Source of the DNA: [Clostridium] citroniae WAL-17108
GTDB taxonomy: Bacteria > Bacillota > Clostridia > Lachnospirales > Lachnospiraceae
Direction: 5' to 3'
Assembly (NCBI RefSeq): GCF_000233455.1
Contig: NZ_JH376430.1
Location: 77,312 to 141,311 of the forward strand
Length of the DNA stretch: 64,000 bases
Position numbers and translations under genes: made by a program. Shown here piece after piece: positions 17,240-26,167 of the stretch (its first letter is position 1; every line of letters begins with the position of its first letter). The notes under the pieces were generated by a model. That model did not search any database and had not been told where the DNA came from. It saw only the letters and a list, made by a program, of their open reading frames with translations.

Positions 17240-18133
17240 TTACTCCGGTAGAATATCATCCGGCCTGTCTGTTATGATATTGTCTGCCCTGGCTTTTTTG
17301 CACTTATCTACAGAGTACTGGTCATTAATGGTCCAGGCGATCACTTCCTTGCCTAGTCCATGGATCCGGTTCACGGTGTCCGGCTCGATCAGTTCAATAC
17401 TCAGGACAAAGTTGTCAGCGCTGGTGTAGATCTCAGGCTGAGGTATGGGCTGGGATGAGATAAGGCCGGTCTCCAGGGACGGCTCAAATATCTTAACCAT
17501 CTGCAGGCAGCCATAATTAAAGGATGTTATCATGCACTCCTGAAGCATTTCCCTCTGGCGTATCATTTCTACCATCTGCGGGATCAATTCCAGGGATTGT
17601 CCCTCTCTATATTTAATCTCTATATTGAGTTTGATCTTTCCGCGGCAGTAATCCAGCACTTCAGACAGGGTTGGAATGGATGTCCCCTGAAAATCGGGCC
17701 CCAGACGGCTGCCCACATCCAGGCTGCGGATCTCATCATACGTAAGATCCCTGACCTTGTAGGGAACTCCAGCCACGCGCATCAGGTTCTCATCATGAAG
17801 GACCACCAGGACCCCGTCCTTTGTCTGGTTGATATCCAGCTCGATCCAGTCCGCTCCGCTCTCGATCGCGGCTTTAAATGCCGGGATCGTATTCTCCGGA
17901 GCCTGGGAAACATCTCCCCTGTGGGCCGTGATCTCCACATCCTGGTCCCAGTTTTCCTCCGCAAAAGCAAAGCCGGGGCTGGCCAGCACTAACATCAGGC
18001 CGCACAGGAGCGCGGCCGGCAGCGGTGCCATTTTCATGATGAAGGGTACTGGAAAATGGGTGCGCCCGGCGTTGGCTGATGGGTGACGGCGGTTTTTACT
18101 TACTCTCTCTTGATTCATTCTGTCTTGCCTCAT
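17240..18133 (-). CDS. Glycerophosphodiester phosphodiesterase, exported or membrane-anchored
   Basis: GDPD TIM-barrel enzyme hydrolysing glycerophosphodiesters to glycerol-3-phosphate and an alcohol. Signature ITAHRGDVSQAPENT carries the catalytic His-Arg, DWIELDINQTKDG supplies the metal-binding Glu/Asp, and VLHDENLMRV the second His. A hydrophobic stretch (LPAALLCGLMLVLASPGFAFA, about 38-58) is a signal peptide or anchor preceded by a basic tail. The start is uncertain: ATG 18133 and 18118 lie in a 15-bp tandem repeat, and ATG 18037 directly precedes the signal peptide; none has a clear ribosome binding site. Possible substrates are lipid head groups or teichoic-acid glycerophosphate. Confidence 0.87.
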   Translation of the reverse strand: MRQDRMNQERVSKNRRHPSANAGRTHFPVPFIMKMAPLPAALLCGLMLVLASPGFAFAEENWDQDVEITAHRGDVSQAPENTIPAFKAAIESGADWIELDINQTKDGVLVVLHDENLMRVAGVPYKVRDLTYDEIRSLDVGSRLGPDFQGTSIPTLSEVLDYCRGKIKLNIEIKYREGQSLELIPQMVEMIRQREMLQECMITSFNYGCLQMVKIFEPSLETGLISSQPIPQPEIYTSADNFVLSIELIEPDTVNRIHGLGKEVIAWTINDQYSVDKCKKARADNIITDRPDDILPE

Positions 18134-18170
18134 TCTGTCTTGTTTTATTCTGTCTTGTGTTATTCTGTCC
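18104..18170. repeat. 15-bp tandem repeat across the GDPD start
   Basis: Four to five units of ATTCTGTCTTGNNTN (plus strand: 18117-18131, 18132-18146, 18147-18161, then partial; a degenerate unit at 18104-18116). On the minus strand two of the units carry an ATG in frame with GDPD, so unit number would change the N-terminus. Confidence 0.85.
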
Positions 18171-18202
18171 TACTGCAGGAACGGATGTCTTTTATCCTTC
18201 AC

Positions 18203-19156
18203 TTACCACTGAAGCTCCATCTGTCCGTCATCGCTGTGTCTAAAAACGGATTTCATTACCCGCTGTGTTATCTTCTCTTCTCCGTTCAACCTGCCAATCA
18301 AAAGAGGCGAGTCCGGATCATGCTGTCTTCTGTTCTCCTGTACCTGAGGCGGATTCAGATTGGCATAGCAGTATCTGCAAAAATGGGCGCAGGTATGGTA
18401 AGTGCCAATGTCCACGCTTTTAACACACCCGCAGGTTTCCCTCTGTGTATCATCCTTTTTTACATCCAGCTCCCGTCCTGTTATCCGTGAGATCAGGCGG
18501 TCGTCAATACATTTTCCCTTTTGTATGCCATATTCCGAAAGATCCATTGCCTCTGAACATGTCTGCAGCCCTATTTTGTACTGTTTTGCTATGGGGCCAA
18601 GCAGGGATGCCAGCAAACGTATATCCCCGGCTCCCATATCATAGACTCCCATGTGCTCCATACTCTTTTTAATCCTGGCATACATGTCAATAAAGCTGAT
18701 CACACAGGTCTGCGTGTACCCGCTTAAGCTTTTACACAGCTGCTCAAACCACCGGCAATGGTATTCCACATTATAAATCCCTCCCAGCAAAATGGGATCA
18801 TATCTCCAGATTACCCGCTCAGCCCCAATGCGCCGTGAAAGTGTTCTGAAGGTCTCCACCAGCTCCCGCTTATCAGGAAGTCCCGGTTCCATGTCCTGGC
18901 CGTAGGCAGTCAGGGTAAATTGGAAATAATAGGGATACCCCATGGTATCCAGGATTGAAAGCCTGTCCATCATGGGGCCGGGGTTCTTGGTCCAGAACAC
19001 GAAGCAGTCCACAGTATCCCTGCTCAGCTTCAGTTCACTGACCTGTTTTGGGTTCATGGGATTCCTTACATACAGGTAATTCTCTACCAGGCGATTATAA
19101 AACCACTCCGCATAAAATGCCGGAATATCTGTTCTTCTGCTTGCACTGACTATCAT
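18203..19156 (-). CDS. DUF1848 family protein (iron-sulfur, radical-SAM-like)
   Basis: A 317-aa member of the DUF1848 family, recognisable from its start (IVSASRRTDIPAFYAEWFYNR), the CFVFWTKNPGPM motif and a C-terminal cysteine cluster (CGCVKSVDIGTYHTCAHFCRYCYAN) whose CxxxCxxC (CAHFCRYC) pattern suggests a 4Fe-4S site. The family is common in anaerobes and its reaction is, to my knowledge, not established. The adjacent minus-strand gene encodes a ferredoxin-type protein, but the gap of about 95 bases gives no strong operon evidence. Confidence 0.85.
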   Translation of the reverse strand: MIVSASRRTDIPAFYAEWFYNRLVENYLYVRNPMNPKQVSELKLSRDTVDCFVFWTKNPGPMMDRLSILDTMGYPYYFQFTLTAYGQDMEPGLPDKRELVETFRTLSRRIGAERVIWRYDPILLGGIYNVEYHCRWFEQLCKSLSGYTQTCVISFIDMYARIKKSMEHMGVYDMGAGDIRLLASLLGPIAKQYKIGLQTCSEAMDLSEYGIQKGKCIDDRLISRITGRELDVKKDDTQRETCGCVKSVDIGTYHTCAHFCRYCYANLNPPQVQENRRQHDPDSPLLIGRLNGEEKITQRVMKSVFRHSDDGQMELQW

Positions 19157-19251
19157 TTTATCATCTCATTCCGTATTCTGCTCATATCCTTTGTTCCCGG
19201 ATATTCTTTTCATTCTATCACAGGAACCACATAAAGTCATCTCTGTGTACA

Positions 19252-20550
19252 TCAGGTAAATTTTCCCTTTTTTCGTTTACTCTGCATTGATAAAAGGCGA
19301 TCCAAATAAACCGACTTAAACTGCTTGCTGGCCATGGCCTGCTTGATAGGCGGAAGGTCCAAGATGGCGCTGAACAGGGCGGCCATTGCCCTGTGGTTGG
19401 CAAATGCCTGGTTATCAAAAACAAGATTCTGCAGCGTTCCCTTCTCAATGGCCTGGAGAACAAACCGGTGGGTGCTGTTCACAGGCGTAATAATCTGCTC
19501 CGGGCGCCTCTTAAGCTCAATGGCTTTTATATTGCAGTTTCTGGCACATACACCGCACCCCAGACAGATGTCCCTGTCCAGAACCGCTTTCTTGCGTCCA
19601 TCCCCATTCTCCTTCATGGAAATAGCCAGAACAGGACAGACCTTGGCGCACTTGCCGCAGCCCACACACTTCTCATCTGAGATCTCAGGGATATAATTGG
19701 TGGTTGCCACAGGCTGCATGGGGCTAAAATGCCTGGCTGCCTGAAGGGCCTCACAGCAGCATCCGCAGCAATTACAGATAAAAGCAGGGTGTTCACGGAC
19801 ATTTTCCCCAATCTGCACCAGATTGCTGTCATAGGAGCGCTCAAGGGCATCCAGCGCCTCCTCCTTGGAGATAAGCCTTGCATAATCTCCATGCTCCGCC
19901 AGTGAACGGGCCACATTGTCAAAGGTCAGGCATACGTCCCATGGCGCGTCAATCTCGCAGGGATGGCCCGCGTGATACATCTTATGGCGGCAATAGCACA
20001 GGCCAAGGCCTATATATTCAGCCTCCTCCACAATATGGGTCGCCCTCTCATAGTCCAGGATATGATTCATCTTATCATTGGTCAGCACCGGTTCCTGGAC
20101 AAAAACACGGCCCAGCTTTGTCTCCGTGGCATAAAACAGATCCTTAATAAAATCCTCTTCCACGTTCATATACTGGTAATACAGCTCGCTAAGATATTTC
20201 TGGTCAATGTCTCCCCTGGTCCGCATCAAAGCAAACTCTATGAATCCGGCCATTGGCGGCGGCATAACAAACTGTCTGACACCGTTGTGCCAGGAGTCAA
20301 CCAGCAGAGCCTTGTCACAGAGATGATCCAGCAGGCGTTCCGCTTTATACTCTGATGTCTGCCATATCTTTGCCGCCTTCTTAACTGTAAATGGACGGAC
20401 GGGAAGCAAAGCAACCCACTTGGCTTCCTTTTCCGAGTAAAGCACCTGCAGGATCTTATATAGTGTCTCTGACACCGGAGCGCCCTGGGTGAACCAGTTG
20501 ATGCGGTCACCGAGGGATTTGTAGGCGTCACGGGTGGTTAGGTGTCCCAT
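19252..20550 (-). CDS. 4Fe-4S ferredoxin-domain protein
   Basis: A 432-aa cytoplasmic protein. The C-terminal third carries two 4Fe-4S motifs (CVGCGKCAKVCPVLAIS and CLGCGVCARNCNIKAIE, about 290-350), preceded by another cysteine cluster (CNCCGCCCEALQAARHF) and an upstream CYCRHKMYHAGHPC. The N-terminal part has winged-helix character (TVKKAAKIWQTSEYKAERLLDHL). This architecture recurs in anaerobes as a probable electron-transfer or reductase protein of unknown substrate. GAGGAGG lies eight bases upstream of the ATG. Confidence 0.85.
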   Translation of the reverse strand: MGHLTTRDAYKSLGDRINWFTQGAPVSETLYKILQVLYSEKEAKWVALLPVRPFTVKKAAKIWQTSEYKAERLLDHLCDKALLVDSWHNGVRQFVMPPPMAGFIEFALMRTRGDIDQKYLSELYYQYMNVEEDFIKDLFYATETKLGRVFVQEPVLTNDKMNHILDYERATHIVEEAEYIGLGLCYCRHKMYHAGHPCEIDAPWDVCLTFDNVARSLAEHGDYARLISKEEALDALERSYDSNLVQIGENVREHPAFICNCCGCCCEALQAARHFSPMQPVATTNYIPEISDEKCVGCGKCAKVCPVLAISMKENGDGRKKAVLDRDICLGCGVCARNCNIKAIELKRRPEQIITPVNSTHRFVLQAIEKGTLQNLVFDNQAFANHRAMAALFSAILDLPPIKQAMASKQFKSVYLDRLLSMQSKRKKGKFT

Positions 20551-21204
20551 AAATTATCCTCCTCTTAATTGATGTGTGCGATCGGAATCTCCCGGTACTC
20601 CGATTTGCGAGATGATTTTTTTGTCAGTTGCGCATAAATTCATGAGGCGTACACGGTGTGTATGTTGAATCAATTTGTGTGCGACTGGTGAGAAATCAGA
20701 CGCAAAAATTAGTGCCGGGGAGACTCCGAGAGTACATGATTTCTGCTTTCTATCTATTTAATAGGGCGGCTCCATTAAATAACAGAGCCACCTTTGCTTT
20801 TATGTTCCATTAAATTATCGCCCGGCTTTTTGGTAGTATTCATTCGCCCTCTGTTCTTATACGATACCATACCAGGTATCAACCTACTTATTACCATTAT
20901 AGTATACATTTGCTGGGATGTAATCTTAATTTTTCAATAGAATATCGGACTATTTTCTTTCATATTAATTTAATATTTTTGCACAATGGGTCAAATGATT
21001 CTGATGATGCGGTACTGGCATCGAGGATGCATGCTTTTGAAACAGCTTAGGGTGTATGGTTGTATGGCGGGCTGCAACAGACAATTTTCAGGAGACAATT
21101 TTCTTTCCCGCAAGAAATGGACATTTCCTCAGAAATACTGTAAAATAAAAACAGCAACCAATGATTCACCAAGCAACGTATCATTTATGAAAAGGAGGAT
21201 TTCA
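20551..21204. other. Long divergent intergenic region
   Basis: About 650 bases without a supported gene between the ferredoxin protein (minus) and a surface protein (plus). An open frame reaches in from 20986 but has no ribosome binding site before 21191. A hairpin GGCGGCTC/GAGCCACC (20765-20792) followed by a T-rich stretch is terminator-like on the plus strand, and CCATTAAAT occurs twice (20772, 20808). Function unknown. Confidence 0.5.
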
Positions 21205-22140
21205 GTGAACAAAAAAATAATTGCAATCATGGCTTTAGCTGCATGTCTCACATTGGGAGGCATCTTCTCCGCCTATGGCCAGGAGAACACCATTACCTCG
21301 GTCTCCTTAAGCTTTTCCTGGGACAAGGCCCCCAAGGGAGGCGATATTGTAGGCAGCATTACAGCAAGCTCCAGCAGCAGCCAATTCAAAGTAGAAGGCA
21401 CGGAATATGTAAAAGATGACGACACCTGGATTTTCGGGGAACGGCCCGTGGCTGAGGTGGAACTCTCTGCCAGGGAAGGTTATAAATTCTCCAATATTGA
21501 GAGAAGTGATTTCAGTCTGTCCGGATGCAGCGCTCAGTACAAGGAGTCTCACATAGAATCAGATGGCGTTACCCTGATCCTTCAGGTTTATCTTCCCGAG
21601 ATCTCCGGCAATCTGCCCGGCACCACTGCAACCAGCTGGAACGGCGACACGGCCCTGTGGGATTCAGTGGATGGCTCAGAACAGTATGAGGTAAAACTGT
21701 ACAGGGACAAGCGTCTCCTGGCAACTGTGACCACCAAAGAAAATTCATATGATTTCAGTTCCTATATTAATACTGAGGGCAGCTATACCTTCAATGTCCG
21801 CGCCCTTGGCACCTACAGCACCGAAGCCAGCGGATGGTCCTCTGATTCTGATGCCAAAGTTCTCAACCGCGAGAATGCCTGGACCAGGGACAACGGAGAA
21901 TGGCAGAAAACATCTGCCGGATGGCGCTTCGCTTATAAGGATGGAACCTTTGCAACTGACTGTTGGAGGGTGATCAATGATACGTGGTACTATTTTAATT
22001 ATAGGGGATACATGGAATCAGACTGCTATGTGAAATCAGATGCCCTTGAAATGTATTACTGGCTTGGAAGCGATGGGGCCTGGATGCCGGAGTGGGATAC
22101 GGGGACGCCGGATCGGGGGAGTTATCGGGTGGTGCAGTAG
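21205..22140 (+). CDS. Secreted protein with Fn3-like region and C-terminal cell-wall-binding repeats
   Basis: The GTG at 21205 is the likely start because AAAGGAGGA lies just upstream; an ATG at 21187 would overlap that site. The product (311 aa) has a signal peptide (KKIIAIMALAACLTLGGIFSAYG), a beta-rich N-terminal domain, a fibronectin-III-like stretch (WDSVDGSEQYEVKLYRDKRL ... YTFNVRALGTYSTEASGWS) and C-terminal wall-binding-like repeats (GWRFAYKDGTFATDCWRVIN, DTWYYFNYRGYMESD). It is probably held on the wall by those repeats, with the N-terminal part exposed. No enzyme motif is visible. It lies just before the compositional shift into the A+T-rich locus. Confidence 0.85.
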   Translation: MNKKIIAIMALAACLTLGGIFSAYGQENTITSVSLSFSWDKAPKGGDIVGSITASSSSSQFKVEGTEYVKDDDTWIFGERPVAEVELSAREGYKFSNIERSDFSLSGCSAQYKESHIESDGVTLILQVYLPEISGNLPGTTATSWNGDTALWDSVDGSEQYEVKLYRDKRLLATVTTKENSYDFSSYINTEGSYTFNVRALGTYSTEASGWSSDSDAKVLNRENAWTRDNGEWQKTSAGWRFAYKDGTFATDCWRVINDTWYYFNYRGYMESDCYVKSDALEMYYWLGSDGAWMPEWDTGTPDRGSYRVVQ

Positions 22141-22665
22141 AGGGGGCGAAAAATGGACCTGTTGATAGCCAAAAATCCAAACGTAGCAAACTCGCTCGGC
22201 ATAGGGAGAATACCTCCTCGCTGCTATGACATAATCTAACGCGCATGGTAAAAGCTGCATGATTTCGGATTATAACGATTCGATTTTACTAGATTTCCAG
22301 TTCTTATTGTTGTAAACCAAGAAAAAAGTGATTTTGTCAACAGGTCCTTTTTAACCTGTCTCAGGAGATAGCTCTCTGGAACCATAGAATCTATGATAAA
22401 AATTACCATCTAAATTTGCCCAGTATGTTTTCCCATCATAAAAATGGCCTCCCGCAATTGATATGATAATTATATCATACAGAAGGTCATTTTTCTTTAG
22501 TTTGTTAACAGGTCCATTTCTTCACCCACTCCATAACTGTACTTTCCATGTAATCACTCCATGTGATGTTTATAGCACTTTAATACTGCATGTTCAACCG
22601 AGTCTGGAAAGAGACTATTTAGCGCTTACATTTTTCAGGCTTTTCCCTCTGCTTTATGGTAAAAT
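22141..22665. other. Non-coding gap with repeated AACAGGTCC boxes
   Basis: About 520 bases at the border of the A+T-rich locus. AAAATGGACCTGTTGA (22150-22165) is the inverted match of TCAACAGGTCCTTTTT (22337-22352) and TTAACAGGTCCATTTC (22505-22520), which could mark ends of a small non-autonomous element. On the minus strand 22375-22470 reads as GGHFYDGKTYWANLDGNFYH, which may be a relic of a secreted protein gene. Confidence 0.4.
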
Positions 22666-24372
22666 TCAAAAAATCTTAAACTCCAAAAAATCAATAATAC
22701 TCTCTTGCATCTTTTTTTCTATCCTTGCCGCTGCTTCCATATCTCCAGCACTCACTGACATATACACTTTTATCTTGGGCTCCGTTCCTGATGGACGTAT
22801 CACAGCAGAGCAGTGATCCGCTAAAAGGAACTTTAACACATTGGATTTTGGCAATCCATCCAATCCCTTGGAATAATCCATACAATCCACGACCTTTATT
22901 CCACCAATATTATCTATGCCCTCCCTCATAAATGCCATAATCTCCTGCATTCGTTTAAATCCAGCCGCTCCCTCAAATTCAAAAGTGTGTAGTGTATTTA
23001 GGCAATATCCATATGTTCTGTATAATTCCTGCATCTTTTCCCATAGCCCTATTCCTTTGGATTTATAATATGCAAACATCTCGCAAATTAACAACGCTCC
23101 TCCCACTGCATCCTTGTCTCTTACATAGGAACCACTTAAATATCCATAGCTCTCTTCAAAGCCAAAGATAAACCGTTCTCCTTGTCCCTTTGATTCCAGT
23201 AAGCCAATCTGCTCACCAATATATTTAAAACCAGTTAAAACGTTTTTTGTGCTTACACCATAATGTTGCGCAATTCTTTCTGCCATATCAATTGTTACAA
23301 TTGTCTTGAAGAATACCGGTCTCTCCGGCATCGTTCCATTAGCGTTCCTTCTGCTGCAAATATAATCCAACAACAGCATTCCTGTCTCATTTCCGCTCAA
23401 AAGTACATACTTACCATCTGCGTCCTTTACCGCAATCCCAATACGATCACAATCCGGATCTGTTGCAAGCAAAAGATCTGCATTATATTTCCTTGCATAC
23501 CCAATCCCCAAGGACATAGCATCTTGAATCTCTGGATTTGGATACGGGCAAGTGGGGAAATGTCCATCCGGCTGTTCCTGCTCTTTCACTACTATTATAT
23601 TGGTGAAACCACTTTCGTTCAGTGTCCGCAGTACTGGCTCCAGTCCTGTGCCATTCAACGGAGAATAAACAATAGACACATTCTTATCCACCACATCATT
23701 TGATCCTAATACGCTTTGGCTCTTTACTGCCTCTATAAATCCTGTGACAATTTCAGGCACAATGTAATTGATACTACCCGCTGCAATTGACTCATCAAAG
23801 TCAGACCTGCATATGCCCTCAAATATATCGATTGCCTCAATCTCATCCAATATCTCAGATGCCACCACAGTAGTGATTTGGCATCCGTCCGGACCATATA
23901 CTTTATAACCATTATACTGTGCCGGATTGTGAGAGGCAGTTATCATAATACCCGCTGCACATTTCAACTGCCTCACAGCAAATGACAGACACGGGGTGGG
24001 CATTAGCCTATCATATATATATACCCGAATTCCATTTCCCACAAAAACCTCTGATGCAATCCTTGCAAACAGCTTCGACTTAATCCTCGAATCATAGCTT
24101 ATCGCAATGGAAGCTGTTTTATATCCCTGCTTATTTACGTATCTGGCCAGTCCCTGGGATGCCCTCGCAACTGTGTGAATATTCATTCGGTTTGTTCCTG
24201 CTCCAATTACTCCCCTTAGTCCACCAGTACCAAATTCCAAATTACGGTAAAATGCATCCTCAATCTTCTCATAGTCATCAGCAATATTATTTAGTTCCTC
24301 TTTAATCTCCGAATCCTCCGCTGCCCTATCTACCCAACGGTGGTATTCTTTCATAATCATTTCCGAATTCAT
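22666..24372 (-). CDS. Phosphohexomutase (phosphoglucomutase/phosphomannomutase)
   Basis: A 568-aa alpha-D-phosphohexomutase, the long PgcA-like type. All four functional loops are visible: the phosphoserine loop ITASHNPAQYNGYKVYG, the Mg loop ATDPDCDRIGIA, the sugar-recognition loop FGFEESYGYLSG and the phosphate-binding loop RPSGTEPKIKVY. It interconverts hexose-6-P and hexose-1-P, and in this locus would supply mannose-1-P for ManC (or glucose-1-P). AAAGGACAAGATA precedes the ATG. It is the last gene of the A+T-rich locus in transcription order. Confidence 0.93.
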   Translation of the reverse strand: MNSEMIMKEYHRWVDRAAEDSEIKEELNNIADDYEKIEDAFYRNLEFGTGGLRGVIGAGTNRMNIHTVARASQGLARYVNKQGYKTASIAISYDSRIKSKLFARIASEVFVGNGIRVYIYDRLMPTPCLSFAVRQLKCAAGIMITASHNPAQYNGYKVYGPDGCQITTVVASEILDEIEAIDIFEGICRSDFDESIAAGSINYIVPEIVTGFIEAVKSQSVLGSNDVVDKNVSIVYSPLNGTGLEPVLRTLNESGFTNIIVVKEQEQPDGHFPTCPYPNPEIQDAMSLGIGYARKYNADLLLATDPDCDRIGIAVKDADGKYVLLSGNETGMLLLDYICSRRNANGTMPERPVFFKTIVTIDMAERIAQHYGVSTKNVLTGFKYIGEQIGLLESKGQGERFIFGFEESYGYLSGSYVRDKDAVGGALLICEMFAYYKSKGIGLWEKMQELYRTYGYCLNTLHTFEFEGAAGFKRMQEIMAFMREGIDNIGGIKVVDCMDYSKGLDGLPKSNVLKFLLADHCSAVIRPSGTEPKIKVYMSVSAGDMEAAARIEKKMQESIIDFLEFKIF

Positions 24373-24394
24373 TATCTTGTCCTTTCTAATATCC

Positions 24395-26002
24395 TTAAAC
24401 GGGCTTATCTTTATCTGCCACTTCCCGAGCCGCCGTCACTCCAACCATAAGCAAAGTCAACATAATAGGCGCCACAATCGGAACACTTATATTGACTACA
24501 GCTTGCGCCCCATAACATATAATTGAAAATGAAATAGCTACTAAAAGGGGATTTTCCGAAGCCCCATGAACCATCTCTTTTATAGCATTAAAAAGCAGCG
24601 ATAGATAAGCCGCTAAACCAACAACGCCTATTGTAATAAAATATTGCAAGTATTCATTATGGGCGCTATCAAACTTTTCATAATATCGGCTAAGCATTTC
24701 ATCATAATAATTGTTTACAGTGATAATCCCAAATGTGTCCGGGCCATGACCAAAGATTTTATGAATTAGCGGAAACTTTTGATAGCTCTCTATTCCTATT
24801 CTCCAGATATATCCACGATGTGTTCCCCACTCGTCATCAAAAAAAAGATAATTTTTTAAAGAACCATATCTATCAACATTACCATTAACATTAACATCAA
24901 ACAGAATATATCCCACACATAGGATACCACCTATCAATACCGCAAGCCAAATCCACCTTCCCAAATTGCTCTTTTTCTGCAGACAGTTCTCCTTAATTAG
25001 TTTAATATCCAATATATGAATAAATATTGTTAATGCCCACAAACCTACAACAACATATAAAAGCTTATCATAGCCGACAACTATATTAAACAGGCCTGTA
25101 ATCTCCAATACATGTTCTGGAAACTTGCTAATAATAATATCAATCAACTGAAATTCGGAAAACAAAAGTGCCATAAGAAACATATACTTTTTAATACCCT
25201 TTATACTGTTAAAGAGGTATAAAGGTAACAATCCAAATAATGCAATCAATGCCAAATATGCATTGTCGCTAATACCTGTTATCAATGCAAATAACGATAT
25301 AGTCGCACAAATTGTATACCAGATTTTTCTGTAAACATTCTTTTCCTGAGCAAACAGAACAACACTCATACCTGAAACAAGTGCTATATAAGATGTATAG
25401 GTATTAATATTTCCAATGGTTGAAGCAAAAATCCTATAATCGTCCCATGAAAGTCCTACCTTAAATCCAATTGGGTCAATTTCAAAAAACTGCAATATTC
25501 CGATAAGGCAGGCAATCATTCCTGCCGCTAAAAACATATCCAAATACCAGCGCTTAAATTTTAGGAATCTGGTAACACTAAAAAAGCTGACAAAATATAG
25601 AAGAACCAAAAACATTCCCGTGTATCTGCCTTCATTTCCCCAAAAGGATTCATAAAAGTAATCAGACTGAAAGGTTGATATGGAAACTGCGATCATAAAG
25701 AAAATCATAGCCCAATCTGATCTTCTTAAGGACTTTCTTTGAAGCTGCTTGAATATACAACGTGAATTCTCCCACTGATAATCTCTGGCATCAATATACA
25801 TATATATAAAAGCTGTTATTAGGATGACTACTGTAAACAAAATCACTGAACCGTAATAAAACATGTATTTTACATCTAAAATATCAAAATAATAATCATA
25901 AAAAACCAATGGAAAAATTGCTAGTATTGCAACTATAAAAAAACCAGTAATAATTTCATTGGCTCGTTTCCACGATACAATTAAACCGCTATTTTCATTC
26001 AT
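24395..26002 (-). CDS. Wzy/O-antigen-ligase family membrane protein
   Basis: A 535-aa polytopic protein with roughly 10-12 hydrophobic segments and the large loop typical of the O-antigen ligase/polymerase family: FGHGPDTFG, then FDSAHNEYLQYFITIGVVGLAAYLSLL, where the His-Asn pair is the family hallmark. It would polymerise lipid-linked repeat units or transfer glycan at the outer face. A second, unrelated polymerase-like protein (EpsG family) is at 47.5 kb in the same locus. AAAGGA lies 11 bases upstream of the ATG, and the phosphohexomutase follows after 22 bases. Confidence 0.88.
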   Translation of the reverse strand: MNENSGLIVSWKRANEIITGFFIVAILAIFPLVFYDYYFDILDVKYMFYYGSVILFTVVILITAFIYMYIDARDYQWENSRCIFKQLQRKSLRRSDWAMIFFMIAVSISTFQSDYFYESFWGNEGRYTGMFLVLLYFVSFFSVTRFLKFKRWYLDMFLAAGMIACLIGILQFFEIDPIGFKVGLSWDDYRIFASTIGNINTYTSYIALVSGMSVVLFAQEKNVYRKIWYTICATISLFALITGISDNAYLALIALFGLLPLYLFNSIKGIKKYMFLMALLFSEFQLIDIIISKFPEHVLEITGLFNIVVGYDKLLYVVVGLWALTIFIHILDIKLIKENCLQKKSNLGRWIWLAVLIGGILCVGYILFDVNVNGNVDRYGSLKNYLFFDDEWGTHRGYIWRIGIESYQKFPLIHKIFGHGPDTFGIITVNNYYDEMLSRYYEKFDSAHNEYLQYFITIGVVGLAAYLSLLFNAIKEMVHGASENPLLVAISFSIICYGAQAVVNISVPIVAPIMLTLLMVGVTAAREVADKDKPV

Positions 26003-26088
26003 CCGTCTGTTATCCTTTCATAAACTATAATGTTTTTTCAGTATACCATTTTGTTCCCAAATCTGCAACTTCGTCATAACATGTACGG

Positions 26089-26117
26089 TTGCAGCCTTGA
26101 ATATTTAATGCTATACT
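26089..26117 (+). promoter_or_regulatory. Sigma-A-type promoter for the plus-strand GT4 gene
   Basis: TTGCAG (26089-26094), a 17-bp spacer and TATACT (26112-26117), about 50 bases before the start codon of the GT4 gene, within the divergent gap. Confidence 0.65.
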
Positions 26118-26167
26118 GAATATATTCTTTATTAACATCAAAAAATATGACAAATTTGGAGATATCT

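Noticed and set aside
20986..21204. N-terminal extension of the 21.2 kb surface protein
   Set aside because: It would place 73 unrelated residues before the signal peptide; the AAAGGAGGA site points to GTG 21205.
22463..22816. Plus-strand open frame of 117 codons
   Set aside because: No start signal; half of it is antisense to the phosphohexomutase gene.
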